Translations under genes and position numbers: made by a program | Shown here: in pieces, positions 43,601 to 56,888 of the stretch | How the letters are laid out: each line of letters starts with the position of its first letter | Numbering within the stretch: position 1 is the first letter of the stretch | Origin: Tubiluchus corallicola | Taxonomy: Eukaryota > Priapulida > Priapulimorpha > Priapulimorphida > Tubiluchidae | DNA: 64,000 nucleotides | Direction: 5' to 3' | Assembly: GCA_030141605.1 (NCBI GenBank) | Contig: JAQGDQ010000182.1 | Span: forward strand, 298,001-362,000 | Notes under the pieces: generated by a model | The model's input: only the letters and a program-made list of their open reading frames with translations | The model's database searches: none | Told to the model about the DNA's origin: nothing

Positions 43601-46498
43601 TGAATAGACTGGATAAAATCTAATTAATAAAACATCAAGTTCAAAAGCTATAGGTCACAAAGCTAAACGTTGAAGTAGAATTATTTTCTTCTGCGCATAT
43701 TGATTAAGCGTACATTTCCCACATGTGACATCAGTACCAAAACGATTAGAATGCTGTGAAGCTACTTCGATTTTTAATATTAGCTTACCTACATGCCTTA
43801 GCCACTTGACTTTAAAAAGTAACGTCTAATTCAATAAATATAATTCGATCATTGCAGGTATATTTTTCTTTTCATATATATACAAAAATCCTATTTGAAA
43901 CGAATTTCAACTAATGCGATAGATAAAATAACTCTAGTCTCTGCCCAGTACCACTCCAGCACCGAAAACTGCGAAAAGATGCCAATTTTCGCGATCATTA
44001 AAATACGGGTAAGTTAAAAATTCCCGAAAGTGCTAACCACTGTACCAATTCGTGAAAATCAACCTCCGAGCACTCCAACGCTCGCAAAAGATATGAAAGG
44101 CAAAACTTAGAATTGCCAGGCACCCAGGTTAAACGAGAGAAATCCGCAAGAGATGTCCGAATCAGATCATGAATCACGCACAGATGTACACTGCTTGCAC
44201 AACTAACTTTTGACCAATCGTTGTCCAGAGTTTATATAACTAAGCCTAAATACTAGGATGGAACACAAAATTAATTGGAATACACTCTATACTATACTCA
44301 AATCTACAAGAAGGAAACTATATGCTTTAACATCCTGTGGAGTTTTAACATCCTAATTAAACAGAACAGCATATATGCAGATGCATCGTGATACTGTATA
44401 TCTTGATGACTCTTCATACCAAGTCCAAGTATTAGTCATTATGTAACGACTCAACACTTAATTAAATGAGTCACGTGACAAATTTTGCGAGACATTGTAA
44501 TCTTATTAAACGCCCACTAATTCCAAAAACAAATTAATTTAGTTTTAAATAAGCAAATTAACGCAACAAGCAGTATTTTATGAAAAGGGAAAAAGTATTA
44601 ATTAGAGTACATGAGAAGAGTAATTTAGGTAATTTCAATCGTTTTTACAAGCATCTGCTATTATAACAAATGGTTTAGGTTATTTCAATGTTAAACTAAT
44701 CGTATACTAATTAAAACGAAAAGATAGATATAGGTATTGAACCAGGCACATGCAGAAAGAGAGAAATAAAATAGGATCAATTTCGAGTCGAATATCCAAG
44801 AATACCGCTCACTCGTCTATGTGAACAGCACTCAGACATCTTGGTTAGACATGGCAGACATATAGTCGGCACATACTAGATTTGCCAAATGTTAATCGAG
44901 TAAAGTATAGGTAAAATAAATTTGAATGACTACATTTTGTTAATCAATGTAAATCAATAGACCTATGCGCCTGCACACAGTGACAAATCACAATAAGCAT
45001 AACACGTTATAATTCAGAAAGCACGGAGATTTTTCTGAAAAAAATAAAACATATTTTTGCTTAAAAATAACCTCACGGAAAAGTTAACGTGAGGACGATA
45101 AGCAAAACACTCACCTATAACATTTACCCGTATAAGAACCAACGAGAAGCGAATAACACTTTTTAACACTTTAGTCCGAAGAAATCACACTGCTAGAGAC
45201 AGTAATGCACAAGTGCAGTTCAAGATGTGGCTTCCAGCGCCAGCAGACGACAAGTGCTCATGTGCTAATATATGAAGCCCGTATTGACAATCCCTCCGGC
45301 ATATAGACAGTAATGAGTTAGAATGTGTGTACTGATAATGCAACGTCTTAACATGGCGCGTCACGCCACTATCAACTGTCTCCGCAGCATCCGAGGAGGT
45401 AACAGTCACTCGTAACACAAAAGAGGGTGGGAAACTACCTGTGCAGGTACCTGATTACAATGCTGATTAAAACAGACCTCAGCAGCAACATAATCCCACT
45501 GTCAACAGCTCAGTAGACAAAAGCCGAGACCAATCCCAGTCCATTCAAACACACACACACCAACTACCTTTCAGAGAGCACTAGGCTAGTTTAATTGAGT
45601 CGCCTTAGATGACCTCTAGTGGCGAGAACAAAAGACTGCCCGCTCGACTGCACCGTGGAGTTCTATCCTTGCATAATTTGTTTCCAGTGTGTGTGTGTTG
45701 TGCTGTGTGAATGCTTCTCGTATCGTGTGAATGTAACAGCATCTCCCTGCATCACCACAACGTTACAACAGAGAAATTAGGTGAAATGCCGAGACACTCC
45801 ATTCATACCCTTACACACAGCACCCACCGAGTACCATAGCAGCAGAGGTACGCAGCCTATCGAGAAGCAAATCAGCAGGGTGAAAACGAAAATGCAGCTG
45901 TGATTTTTTAGTTTTTTGTCAGCAGACCTCCCCCAGCGCTGAGAATATCATTGACCTCTAGCAGAGACTATGGAAATCATGCTGGCCTATACTTGATATC
46001 TTCCATTACAAAATTTTGCGCTGCCATTTTATAGGAGACGCGAGGGACTACAAGAAATCGCAAAATTAGAATATTTAGGTAATTATTCTTTCTCCAGAGT
46101 ACACGGCTCCATAAAATGCTAAAATGCTGACTGCTTTCCCACCCTATTGTGAAAACTGATTTGTTTTGCCGATGAAATTGGAAAAACCAATGAAATTCGA
46201 TGAAAACAATTATGAAGGAAAAAAACGCAAATTACTTAATTAGAACAATTTTTACAAAGACTTTTTGCCAAAGCACTAGTCACAAACTCTAACTCATACT
46301 AGCTACCGCAAATTTCGAACCCCTAAGTTTTTCATAAATTTTTAACAATAGAATAAAAGTAAATAGGAAAAATGAACTAACCACATTGTACACAAGTTTC
46401 CAGATTTTTTCACAGTCGAACGATAGTAATCAAAAACAACGTGAAATTTTCAACCCAATGAGTTTCTCCATGCTGTCCACTCATTCTTTAACATTTAC

Positions 46499-46760
46499 CT
46501 TGCTGAGACGAACAACAGAGTTGTAATGGCGTGGTAATAAGTGGTATTGCCGCAATATTTGAGCAGTTCCGAATCTGATTAGTAAATGGGTGGCTGCTTG
46601 TGGGTGGTTTCGTCTGCCATATTGTATCTGGGAGGGTGTTTTTAATTCTCTTACTTGTAAAAGACGACTGTCGTCGAATGTGGATAGACGCGCCACCAGG
46701 AATTTGTAGCAGACCAGATCGTGAGTGCTGAATTGCAGTGCGAATAGAAAATAATTTGAA
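46499..46760 (-). promoter_or_regulatory. Alternative candidate first exon of zfhx
   Basis: A locally GC-richer block with two consensus donors on the minus strand (CAA|GTAAGA at 46655 and AAG|GTAAAT at 46499) and a YY1-like CAATATGGCAGACG at 46624-46611. The frame across it lacks a usable ATG, which fits a UTR better than coding. Confidence 0.18.
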
Positions 46761-49700
46761 ATTAATGAGAAAATTTTGTAGTGTAGGTCTTGTAGAAAAA
46801 ATATTAACATTTTTCGAGTAAGTCTAAAAAAGAAAGAAATTGCTAAATTATATGTGCTAAATTGGCTCGAGCATCCTTCCAAGCTTTGTCCACAATTATT
46901 TCAATTGTTGTTATGAGATGGGATATTATTTTTTAGGTGTTAAAGACTTTTTTCCATGGTGCGCGATCTATAATTGTTCTGACCGATTCAAAAGGCAACG
47001 TTACCCGAACCTGATCAGCTCCCTGAATCTCTTGAACAGTGGAACATAACCACCTATTATCTTTACTAAATGTTCAGTGAGTCTGCATGATGCAATCAAC
47101 AATATCTCATATGTTTACGGACGACCTTGTGGTAAAAGCACCAATATTTAAATTACAACGACTCAACAAAAGTAGATTATAATTAATTAAAAATTCGCTC
47201 AGATATCATTGCAAAGTATGGCTAGAAGCGGTAGCTATAAATTTGGCTAAACTAAACTAGAATAATATAATAATGTATAAACAGCCCACTCTGGGATTCT
47301 ACACTTGTCTCATAATTTTAGTTTCTGTTTCCCCTCTTCCGATTCTCGACTAAAAGCGGTCTACAATACGCGTAATTTTGACATCTGGGTTAACTATGAA
47401 AGCTTGACCTACAGCTCGACCACCCTTTGCACCTCGGGCAGTGACAGGCATTCTGAAATTAGGAAAAAATCCTGTCCAGACAAACTACGCCACAGGTAAT
47501 GCTACAGGGAATGGAAACTAAAATGTTATTAAACCTCGAGTCACTGGCACAGATTTACATCCAATTACCGTCTATTAAAAGAATTTGCAGTAAGTTAAAT
47601 ACCTTTTGAGTAGATTCTCTAAAGCGCTACTGGGTTTCACCTCGGAACATACCGACACAAAAAAACACAGGCTTTCCCAAGTCACCGCCGTTAGAAATGA
47701 ACATCGCTAAATAACCACCACCTACGTCGGTTTCACCACATAATTAAACCAGCATTATAAGTAATGACTCAATGACTATTATCAACCGCGCTAGCACTGA
47801 AGGAAGCTAAATCATGTAAATTTGAAGAAAAATTTCCTTGACAAGACGGCAGTTAGAGATGGTACAACGGCCTGGCATAATCGCGAGCCTAATAAAGCCC
47901 TAGCCTGGTGACTACTGTGTGCGCTGTGCAACAAGCGCACATGTGTGTAATTATAGCCAACTTAATGACTTTCCCACAGTGCTGCATGCTACTGCTGCTG
48001 CTGTGTAATGGTTATACATGCTCTGTACTCAGGGAGATTAATAACATCAACTCAGAGAGAAAACATCTTGAAACAAATGATCAAGAAACTACAGCTGATG
48101 ACGCAGACATTAACACCAACTACAGAAATTAAAATTCAAAACGGTATCAAGTTCGCATCGTAGCGTATACTAGATGCAGTTTTTGCGTAGGTATACATAA
48201 TTATGTTACATTTTCAAACTTCCATTTCACAATTATTTATAGTGTTTCAGGTACTGGTAACACCATCTAAAGCAGACTGTGTATTAAGATAATGTCGACA
48301 GCCCAGTAAACTTTTGTAATTTCGGCTAGAAACTTCTTACAGTTTCAGTACAAAGACAGTTAAAGAATGGAGTGAAGACGTACTGGAAAACAGTCATCTC
48401 ACTTTTAATCGAATAGAAAAGCAAAATTATCAGTCCCGTTCTGCATGAGCAGTGCATGGATTTGCCTTGGCATAATGGTCCTGTTAAAAGCCTAAAATAT
48501 TGCTGGATAACAATCAACTAATCTGTTTACAAAAGACAAAGCTAATCTTCTTTAAATACTTAGCAAGTAAAAACAAAGCGTAATGCAACCCCGAGGAAGT
48601 TTTAGCAAACAAAGAAAAAGAAGCAATTTCAAGACTGTTGGGAAATTCGCTCACTTCATCGAACAGCCGGGAAGTCCTCTGACCCGCACGCCAGTTGTCA
48701 AATGCAATACTCAAGTCCAGTGGTCACCCGAGGTAGCAGGAGAAAGCGTTCTACAAACGAAGTCAAAAACGCAGAACATGGACGTGTGCAAAAACAAATG
48801 AAAAACAAAACTGAAATAACAAACGCCGAAAAAACCCTGCAAGTTAGTAACTGAAGACTTCAATTACTACAACAAAAACCTTCTTTAATCGTTTAAGGTG
48901 TCAAGACTAGGAGAAAGTTGAAAGTTGAAAGTTACTTTTACTGGACTACAGCCCGCAATTAAGTGCATGGAGTAATGAGAAATAAAGAGAGCGATTTATA
49001 TCTCACTTGTCAGGGGTAAATTTGTGAGTATAATTTGCGTCTCGATACACCGGATGTGCCTAATTACACCCGTAAGCGCCGTAACTTGCCGCGTAGAAAA
49101 ATAACACAATGAGATGTTGGCAAAGGAAATTATGGCATTCAAACGTCTGTTGCTGGGACGTCCGCCGGGAAGAATCAAACAAAAATCTACTTGTATTTGT
49201 AATAACCGTCGGAATGAGTGAATTAATTAAAAGAGCAGGTAACTGCGGGGGTACAGATGGTAGATGGAGTTTCGTGACTGCAGTGGAGTATGTTTGCAAG
49301 AGTTCGTGTCCACATCCATACCTCTCTAAAACTGCTATTTGGTTCCACAACTTCTCAAGCCATGTTCCTTCAAGAAGGACAATGTCCAATGCAAAAAGAC
49401 CAATAGAAAGCCACGTGAGGAAACAGTAAAATGGCTGAGCAATTGACAGACACTGACTGAAGAACCAAGAGACAAATGGGTCGAATGCAGTATGATTAAC
49501 TGACAGGCAAAACGTTGACAAAAGCCACTCAAAGCACAATTCGAAAACTTTATTGCATTTTTGCCAAGTTTCAGCCAATGTTTTAAAATTGAAATTTTTA
49601 CGGTAAACAGCTCATGCAAAGAAAGGTTGAAAAATTCTCCCAAAACCCTATTACCACGAGAATTCACAATCTGGGTTCTTTACGAAAATGTTGCAAGTGA

Positions 49701-52135
49701 ATTATGCGCTATTACAAAGCACATGCCGAAAAGTATAAAGTTTCATTCGGTTTCGATCAATGTTTGAAAAAACATGCCACATATAACGTTGATTATCGAA
49801 TTTCTGACCAACAAAAATTGAATCATTTGTTTGTATTTGCATAAATCTGCAAGTTTTCCACAATGTTAAACTACTGTTCAGATGCACTTTCACTGATAAC
49901 TTAACAAGGCTGGACCCGCAATTACTCGCCCTATTATAAATAACATAAAATATTATCTGGAAATTACAAATAGATTAGCGCATCATTATGGACAACAATT
50001 ACTTCTCGGGATTATTGTTATTATTACTATTGTAAATTCTACACTGAAGGCTAAGTAATTATGGCCTAGTTGCATCCCGCTGATTGTATCCAACAGCTGA
50101 TAAGATTGTAGAGGTGCTGAGATTCTTGTACAACAGATTCCCATTGCGTCAACAATCAATGTAAACAATAACAGTAAACAATACATGCACCTGATACGCA
50201 GCCTAATCCGGCCATTTCACTTTCGCTGTCATAATCCCTCCCCCTGCCATACAACACGTAAGCTTATCCACTGTCTATACACAGACAGGGATTAGACATC
50301 CTATAGAAAACCTGTTAGGCGAAATCGCGCTCGGTTAATTGTCAGTAATTTGCCAGTAATTAGTACTGATGTGGGTCAAGGCTGAAGCAGTTAAGTGTTG
50401 CTCATTCACTGGGGGTGACCAAACAAAACCGACAGGACGTGATACGAGTGATGGACGCATAATATCCCGTGGTGCCAAGTTGAAAGAAAAGCGCGCACAG
50501 GATGATGGGATACTTATTCAAGGCATGCAGAGACTGTAGCAGTTATGCAGGGAAAACACTGGCCAATGCTGCAAGGCATTCATATAATCATGGCTGAAAA
50601 TTAGTCAGGGCAAGTTAAGCGTGGGAAACACTAGATTCAAATCAGAAAATCCTCTTTGAATAAAAGCCTATAGATGTGTCACGTAAATTAATAAAAAACA
50701 ATCTATGAAAATATTTTTTTCTAAGTTTTGCTTGCACTTAACGTCACAGATGGCTCCCAATCTTGTGCCGTAGCCAATGTTTTATTCCATTACTTTTAGT
50801 AAAGATTATTCAGTAACATTCACGCATATAAGGCTTATCAGACTGCTTAAATTCGAACAAGATACACAGTTGAATCAAAATTTCAAAATGAGCAGTATTA
50901 AAACATGTAGGACTAGTTCCTAGGTCTAGGTTTTAGGAAATATTAACTGAAATGTGATGAAATAGCATTTGTAGAATAGTTAATCGAATAGGCTTTTTTT
51001 CTTAACCACAGCAAAAACAGACGATAGTGAGAGTGTGTCATAGTTTTATGGCCACATGATAGTGAGCATGGGAATTAAGATACTAGCGCCTCGTTGTTAG
51101 TGTAGACTAAATAATCCAAACTGTCGCTGATACGTGACAACGACTGTCGTAACGTACTTCACAATTATATTTGGCTACAATGTATCAGTAATATGTGTGC
51201 AATTCAAGTGGTATAAACCGTATAAACTATTTTAACTGAGCGCTTCTAAAGTGAATTCAACAGTAGCCTAGTCACAGAAAACAATTTTATCACCACAACT
51301 ATTAGTTTTAACGATTATAAATTGAATTAACAATTCTTGCTTTTTCTACTGAAATTAATTTAACAAAACAGTCAGATTACTAAAAAAAGGAAAAACTGCT
51401 GTAATAGCAATTGTGCAGCGTGCGCGCTTACAGATCTGCCGAGACAGCCAGCCAGCAATTTACATAAACTCTCTCTCTCTGTCTCTTCGCCAATCGTTTC
51501 TACAATTCAAAAATCTTATCCCAATCAAGAAATTCGCGTCGTCATGGCAACCGCCTGTGGCAGCTTCCCATATTAACAAAATCTCCTGTGACCTCCCCGC
51601 AACTATTGACCTTCCCCGTCTTGGCGCAATTATTACTTACAGTAATTTCCAAGAGCACATTAATAACCAGGCAGGGCCCAAGCTGATTTGCTATATATCA
51701 TCAATATGATTACCTATCATCTCTGATAAGGACGACAGGACGGCCATTGCGCTCATAATTAACGCTGGGCTGCGCAGAGCGCCAAATTGCGTTTAGGAAG
51801 CTTGTGAATAAACACAGGAGCAGAGGAACTCTGGATGCGGCTGCAATTACTGCAGTCAGTGCATACTCACTACACTGTTTAAATTATCTTCCCTCAATTG
51901 TGCTTATTATTTACATTGGCTAATGCAAGCCACGGATAATAATATGCAATTTGGGCCAAGTCCTGGCAGGCTGCAGGGGCGCCGCGATGCGGTCGCATGG
52001 TTGCGCACAGCAGGGATTCATTTTTTTCTTCTGTTTGTTTTTAATACGACACCCTGTTGCTCATAATATTATCGCACATTTTTCTGAAGTTCCAGCAGCC
52101 ATCTTGGCTGCTTAATCATTAGTACTGGAGTCTAT

Positions 52136-53038
52136 CTAGCAATTCAGCTTTCTTAGCAGGGTTAATAAACATGTGCGAAAATGTATAATGTACAATCAAA
52201 TTTTGAAACCAAACGTGAGTAGAAGGAAGGAACGTTCCCTTCAAGTTCTCAGTTTAGAGTTACCATACTTTTTTGTATTTCCTTTCGGTTGGCCAGAATT
52301 AATGTTAAGGAAAGGGGGATTATAATTCAGCTTTAAATGTTTTAATCTGTTCGCCCTATGTACTACTTGTTTCCTGTCTGCTCCTTTGTGTGGTACTGCT
52401 CTTTGAGAAAAATACATGAACAAAAGTCCGTATGGAGATCTTCGACCAGTTTCATGGAATACACTAATAACTCGATGATTAATGTCTTTGCACGGTGAGC
52501 TGAAACTAAAAAGTATCCCTGTTAAGACGAATCATGTGCAAAAAATGTCGACAGCCACCTTACGTTTAGTTTAATAGCTGTTCTCCAATGTGCAATGTCT
52601 CAAAAACATACTCCAATTTCAACAAAATTATTTTATATTTGTAATATGTGTGCTATCATTTCCCAAATAAAATATACATTAGGAGAATGCCTAGCAACTC
52701 AGCTTTCTTAACTGGGTTAATAAACATGTGCAAAAATGTACACTGTACAATCAAATTTTGAAACCAAATGCGAGCAGAAGAAAGGAACATTCCCTTCATG
52801 TTCTGAGTCTAGAGTTACCATGATTTTTTCCTATTTCCTTTTGGTTGGACAGAATTAATGTTACGGGAAGGGGTATATATTTCAGTATTTAACCTTTATA
52901 TGTTTTTTTTCTGGTCGCCCTATGTGCAACTTGTTTCCTGTCTGCTCCTTTGTGAGGTACTGTTTTTTTTTGGAGAAATACATGAGCAAAATCCCATGTG
53001 GTGATCTTCGACCAGTTTCTTGGAATAAACTGATAAAT
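52136..53038. repeat. Two diverged ~340-bp direct copies, 555 bp apart
   Basis: Copy 1 is 52136-52471 and copy 2 is 52691-53038; the intervening 220 bp is unrelated. Shared blocks include GGGTTAATAAACATGTGC, ACAATCAAATTTTGAAACCAAA, TTGTTTCCTGTCTGCTCCTTTGTG and ATCTTCGACCAGTTTC. Divergence is about one position in six, with small indels. A minus-strand peptide with VPHKGADRKQV is preserved in both, but the frames around it are broken. This is probably an interspersed repeat of unknown class. Confidence 0.75.
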
Positions 53039-56000
53039 GACACTACTAAACATTTCAATGTGATCAGACCTTATGATCCCTTTTATGTATTTATGGTAAA
53101 CTTTAAGACAGTTGTTATTACTCAATTGCTATATTATTTGTTGTGTCACATCTGCTAACTTTGTATCTATATGCCTTTGTTTTTATATGTATGTGTATGT
53201 ATATACATCTATTTGGGTTTGTTTGTATTTATACATGTATTCCTTATTTTTCTGCACTTTTCCTTGTGTATACATGATGAGGATTCATGTATCAGTTCTA
53301 ATACTGTTTAATCTGAACCAAATAAACTATGTCCAAACTATACTAAATTTTGGCTGTTACTCTCTTTTTTCACAGTCTGCTTCAGCATTTAACTGTCTTT
53401 TGGTTGTACAACTAAAATGATTGTCTGGGTTATGATCATCCTAATCTGAGTTAATCCTGCTATTGAACAAACAGCTGTACACCACCTCCAGTCACTGTGG
53501 AGCGCTCCTGTCTAAACATTTAAGGCGGCATAGTAGACTCATTAGGTAATCCAATGCAACACATTACACAAGCGAGTAAACTGGACAGTGGTCAAGCTGG
53601 GAATTAACCGAGGAGGTCAATCGAGGACATGGCTCTGCTTTCCAGGCTTCGTCACTTGATCATAGTGTATATGGATTCCAGAAAAAGTTCAAAATAATCA
53701 GTAAGTACTCAAGTCACCTTTTACACTTAACATAAGATTTCATGCAACATATGGTGTAGAAAGAGTTCAAGAAATGTTGAAAAACCCTGCAAATGTTGTA
53801 TCCAAGAAGTTATACGTACTAAAGTAAATACTAAATAGAGGGTGTTCCAAAAAAAATCAAAATATTTACCCAGTTGAATTCATTGGGTGTGAGTCACGCA
53901 CAACAGCTTTATAATGAACATTTTTACTACCAAATTTCCAGACTTACTTGAAGCTATGAGTACTTGCAATTACAGGTAGCAAACATTTCCAACTTTAACT
54001 AAATCGAATAATCCATCAGAGTGATCTTACATTCATATATTTACACAGCATAAATCTTGTTATTTTAGCAGCCGTGATTAATGCAAGCCATACTTCTAAG
54101 CTGCCCGGACTACAGTACGAAAGTGATATGACGCAGCTAGGAAAACTTGGAGTGCAAAATACTAACATTAGCATGGCGGCCCATGCACAGGCAAGCAGGC
54201 TTCAATGAGCTACAGCATTCAGAGTTAATCGGGTACTCTGTTTGGTCCTCATTTATCTGACCTAAATTAAACAGCAGATGGAGAGGAGTGCTAACGAGTA
54301 AGGATGCTGAGGAACACGCCAGGAAAGATGCTGACAATGCTGCAGGCTGAATAATAGAAGGCTAAAATTTCATAAATGATGAAAAAACACACAATAATTT
54401 AAATACAGTGCTACATTAAGGTTGCCAACACTCCTGATTTGGCCTGGCGTCTCCTGAAATTCAGCCATAGATTCGTAGTTCGGTCGGATGTTTGACAAAT
54501 TCTGAAATCAACCATCACATTGAAATTTAAGTGGAAAAAAGTGGGAATACAACTTGCATGCCATTGAAATTTGCAAAAGATTAAGTCAAAAAGCAGCTGA
54601 GTCTCTGTTAATTAAGGTAACAGTAAACTTATAAAATTGCGTAACACTAAACTTAAAATCGGTTGCATTTCTTCATCAGTTCAACCCATCTACCTTTTTC
54701 ACAAATTTTTGCTGCAGTGACAAATGTTGCAAAGCAAGTATTCTTCTGCTTTAGCTTTAATTCACATAACAATTAATATTTTGATTGCTAAACCGATCCC
54801 AGAACTCTCTGAAAACGCGAGAAATGTGAATGGAAAGAAACTCCAAAAATTGATGTGCACTACTTGCACTTTTGTAAGTTTTAGATTTAAGGGCTTTTTT
54901 GAGGTCTAAAATCAAGAATATGTACTACTTTCTAGTTTGAATTTCTTGATTTTTGTTTCTGAAAAATAACTCACAAAACATCTAAAATAAAAGAAATGCT
55001 TGGTTTTTGGGGTTCCGCCCAGACACCCACTGGGGGAGCTTAAAGGCCTTCTGCCTAGTTCTTCATTCCTGGGTTTATGACAGTGAGGCAACCCTATTCT
55101 ACATAGAAGTTAAACATGCCATTGATCAGGGAATCCAATCTTCATTCATAATCAATAAGTGAATTACTTTAACAAATAAACAAATAACCCTGTACAAATC
55201 TGCTTTGCTTTAGCTGTCTATGGTGGTTCGCAGTGCTTAAATGCATATACACAAGCTATTACTTTATAGTAATTTTTAATAGGTGGCGATGCAGCTACTG
55301 AAACACTTTGGTATATGACACAAAAAATATCATATGACACTAGTGGAATATAATAAAACAAAAACAAAACTTACTTACAATTCTTATTTAACAGACAACA
55401 ACAATGGCGGAGACATCCCAAAAAAAGTTCAAAATTTAACAACTACCATATATAGGGTGTACCCTGCCATCAGCAGAGGCAGTCTCAAACTCCAACCGCA
55501 GGCCCAGGAATGCAATCATTAAGCATGTCTATAATCTGTGGCTAGAACCAAGACAAGAACAATGAAGTTATAATAAACAGTTACCTTTTAACTTTAAACT
55601 GGCATTATTCTTCAAAATTAAACTTAACTAGTACTAGTTTCTAAATATGCAATACAGGTTATATACAAATTGGATTTTAGAAAGAAATGTAAGTTGGATT
55701 ATTTATCTAACTAATGAGTTAATGTAGCAGTGAAACAATTTAAATTATGAGTAACAATAGACCTTTGTTACAATTCTTTGCGAGGAACACACAGATAACA
55801 AATGTATCATTAGTGCGGATTATCTAATTAATGAAATTCATAGGGTAGCAGGATTAATGCTAAAACAACATGTTTATATGATCAACAATTTAAAAGAATA
55901 ATTAAACAAAGAGATTTTTAAAAAAATGCAGTTTTGTTTAAGTTCTAATGATTTTGGCATGATTTTGACCATGACAAGATAAGAAAAATGACAGTTCGGA

Positions 56001-56860
56001 ACAAATGTCTTTAAATGTGCTCCTCTTTTGTTGATTAAAATTTGAGAAAATGTAAAATGCACATGTAAACTATCTAAAATGCTAGATGCACATTAGGAAA
56101 ACAGACATACTAAAATCGCAAAAATAGATAGAGTAATGGCTGCATACAGCTACCAGCCTACTGATGTATCAACCTCTAATCAAATGAGTAAGACGTGAAT
56201 CATCCTCAAAACCATTAAATTTGTTCTGCTGTAATCTCAAAAAACCATAAAGTACGATCGAATAAACACGAGTCAGAGGAAATTTTCATGCATTTTTCAT
56301 GGCATATGAAAAACAAAAGCAAATTAAGTTACTGTTTCACATGCACTATATTCCAAAATGAAACTTAAAGAGCTTATCACAGGTTCGGTTGCCCTACAGT
56401 TCATATGAATATCCATTTTATACTAGTTAATTTACCACAATAGTTTACTCAGCTAAAAGATCTCTATAATGGAGGTAAAGAGACCTATCTATATTTACAT
56501 GCATATCAAATTCATATGAACAAAAGTTAATTGTTATTTTGCTATTACCTAATATAGAATCTATTCTGTATACAAAATGCTTCAGTTCTGAGGATATTCA
56601 TGCCCACAACACACAATCAACATCCTTTGTAGAAACTATTTACAGAATTCACCAATTACTCTAAAAGAAATTTTATTCTTTCCTATAAGACTCCCAAAAA
56701 TGAAATTTACACAGCAAAGGCTATTCTTCAAATTAAAAAGGCCAACTGATAAAGTAATGTTAAAAAGCAAAATGTATGTCTTTTCCAGACAAGACTTTGT
56801 GGAACTGGAAGCTTTCCAAAACTGTTATCATGCTGCACATTACAGTTTCGTTGTTGTAGG

Positions 56861-56888
56861 CTATATATATATATATATATATATATAG
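56861..56888. repeat. (TA)n microsatellite
   Basis: A pure run of alternating T and A, about 26 bp. Confidence 0.9.

Noticed and set aside
46481-46882. 133-codon minus-strand frame
   Set aside because: It starts at TTG, half of it is low-complexity Phe/Leu, and two good splice donors interrupt it. I kept the region only as a possible non-coding exon.
49060-49578. 172-codon open frame on the minus strand, overlapped by other open frames on both strands
   Set aside because: It contains no ATG (the apparent start is TTG), matches nothing I recognise, and neighbouring frames are equally open, which points to a local shortage of stops.
53112-53420. 102-codon Cys/Tyr/Val-rich plus-strand frame resembling a membrane protein
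   Set aside because: The DNA is TG/TA-rich low-complexity sequence, which gives hydrophobic residues by composition.
53838-53862. AGGGTGTTCCAAAAAAA resembling a mariner terminal repeat
   Set aside because: No inverted partner and no transposase fragment nearby.
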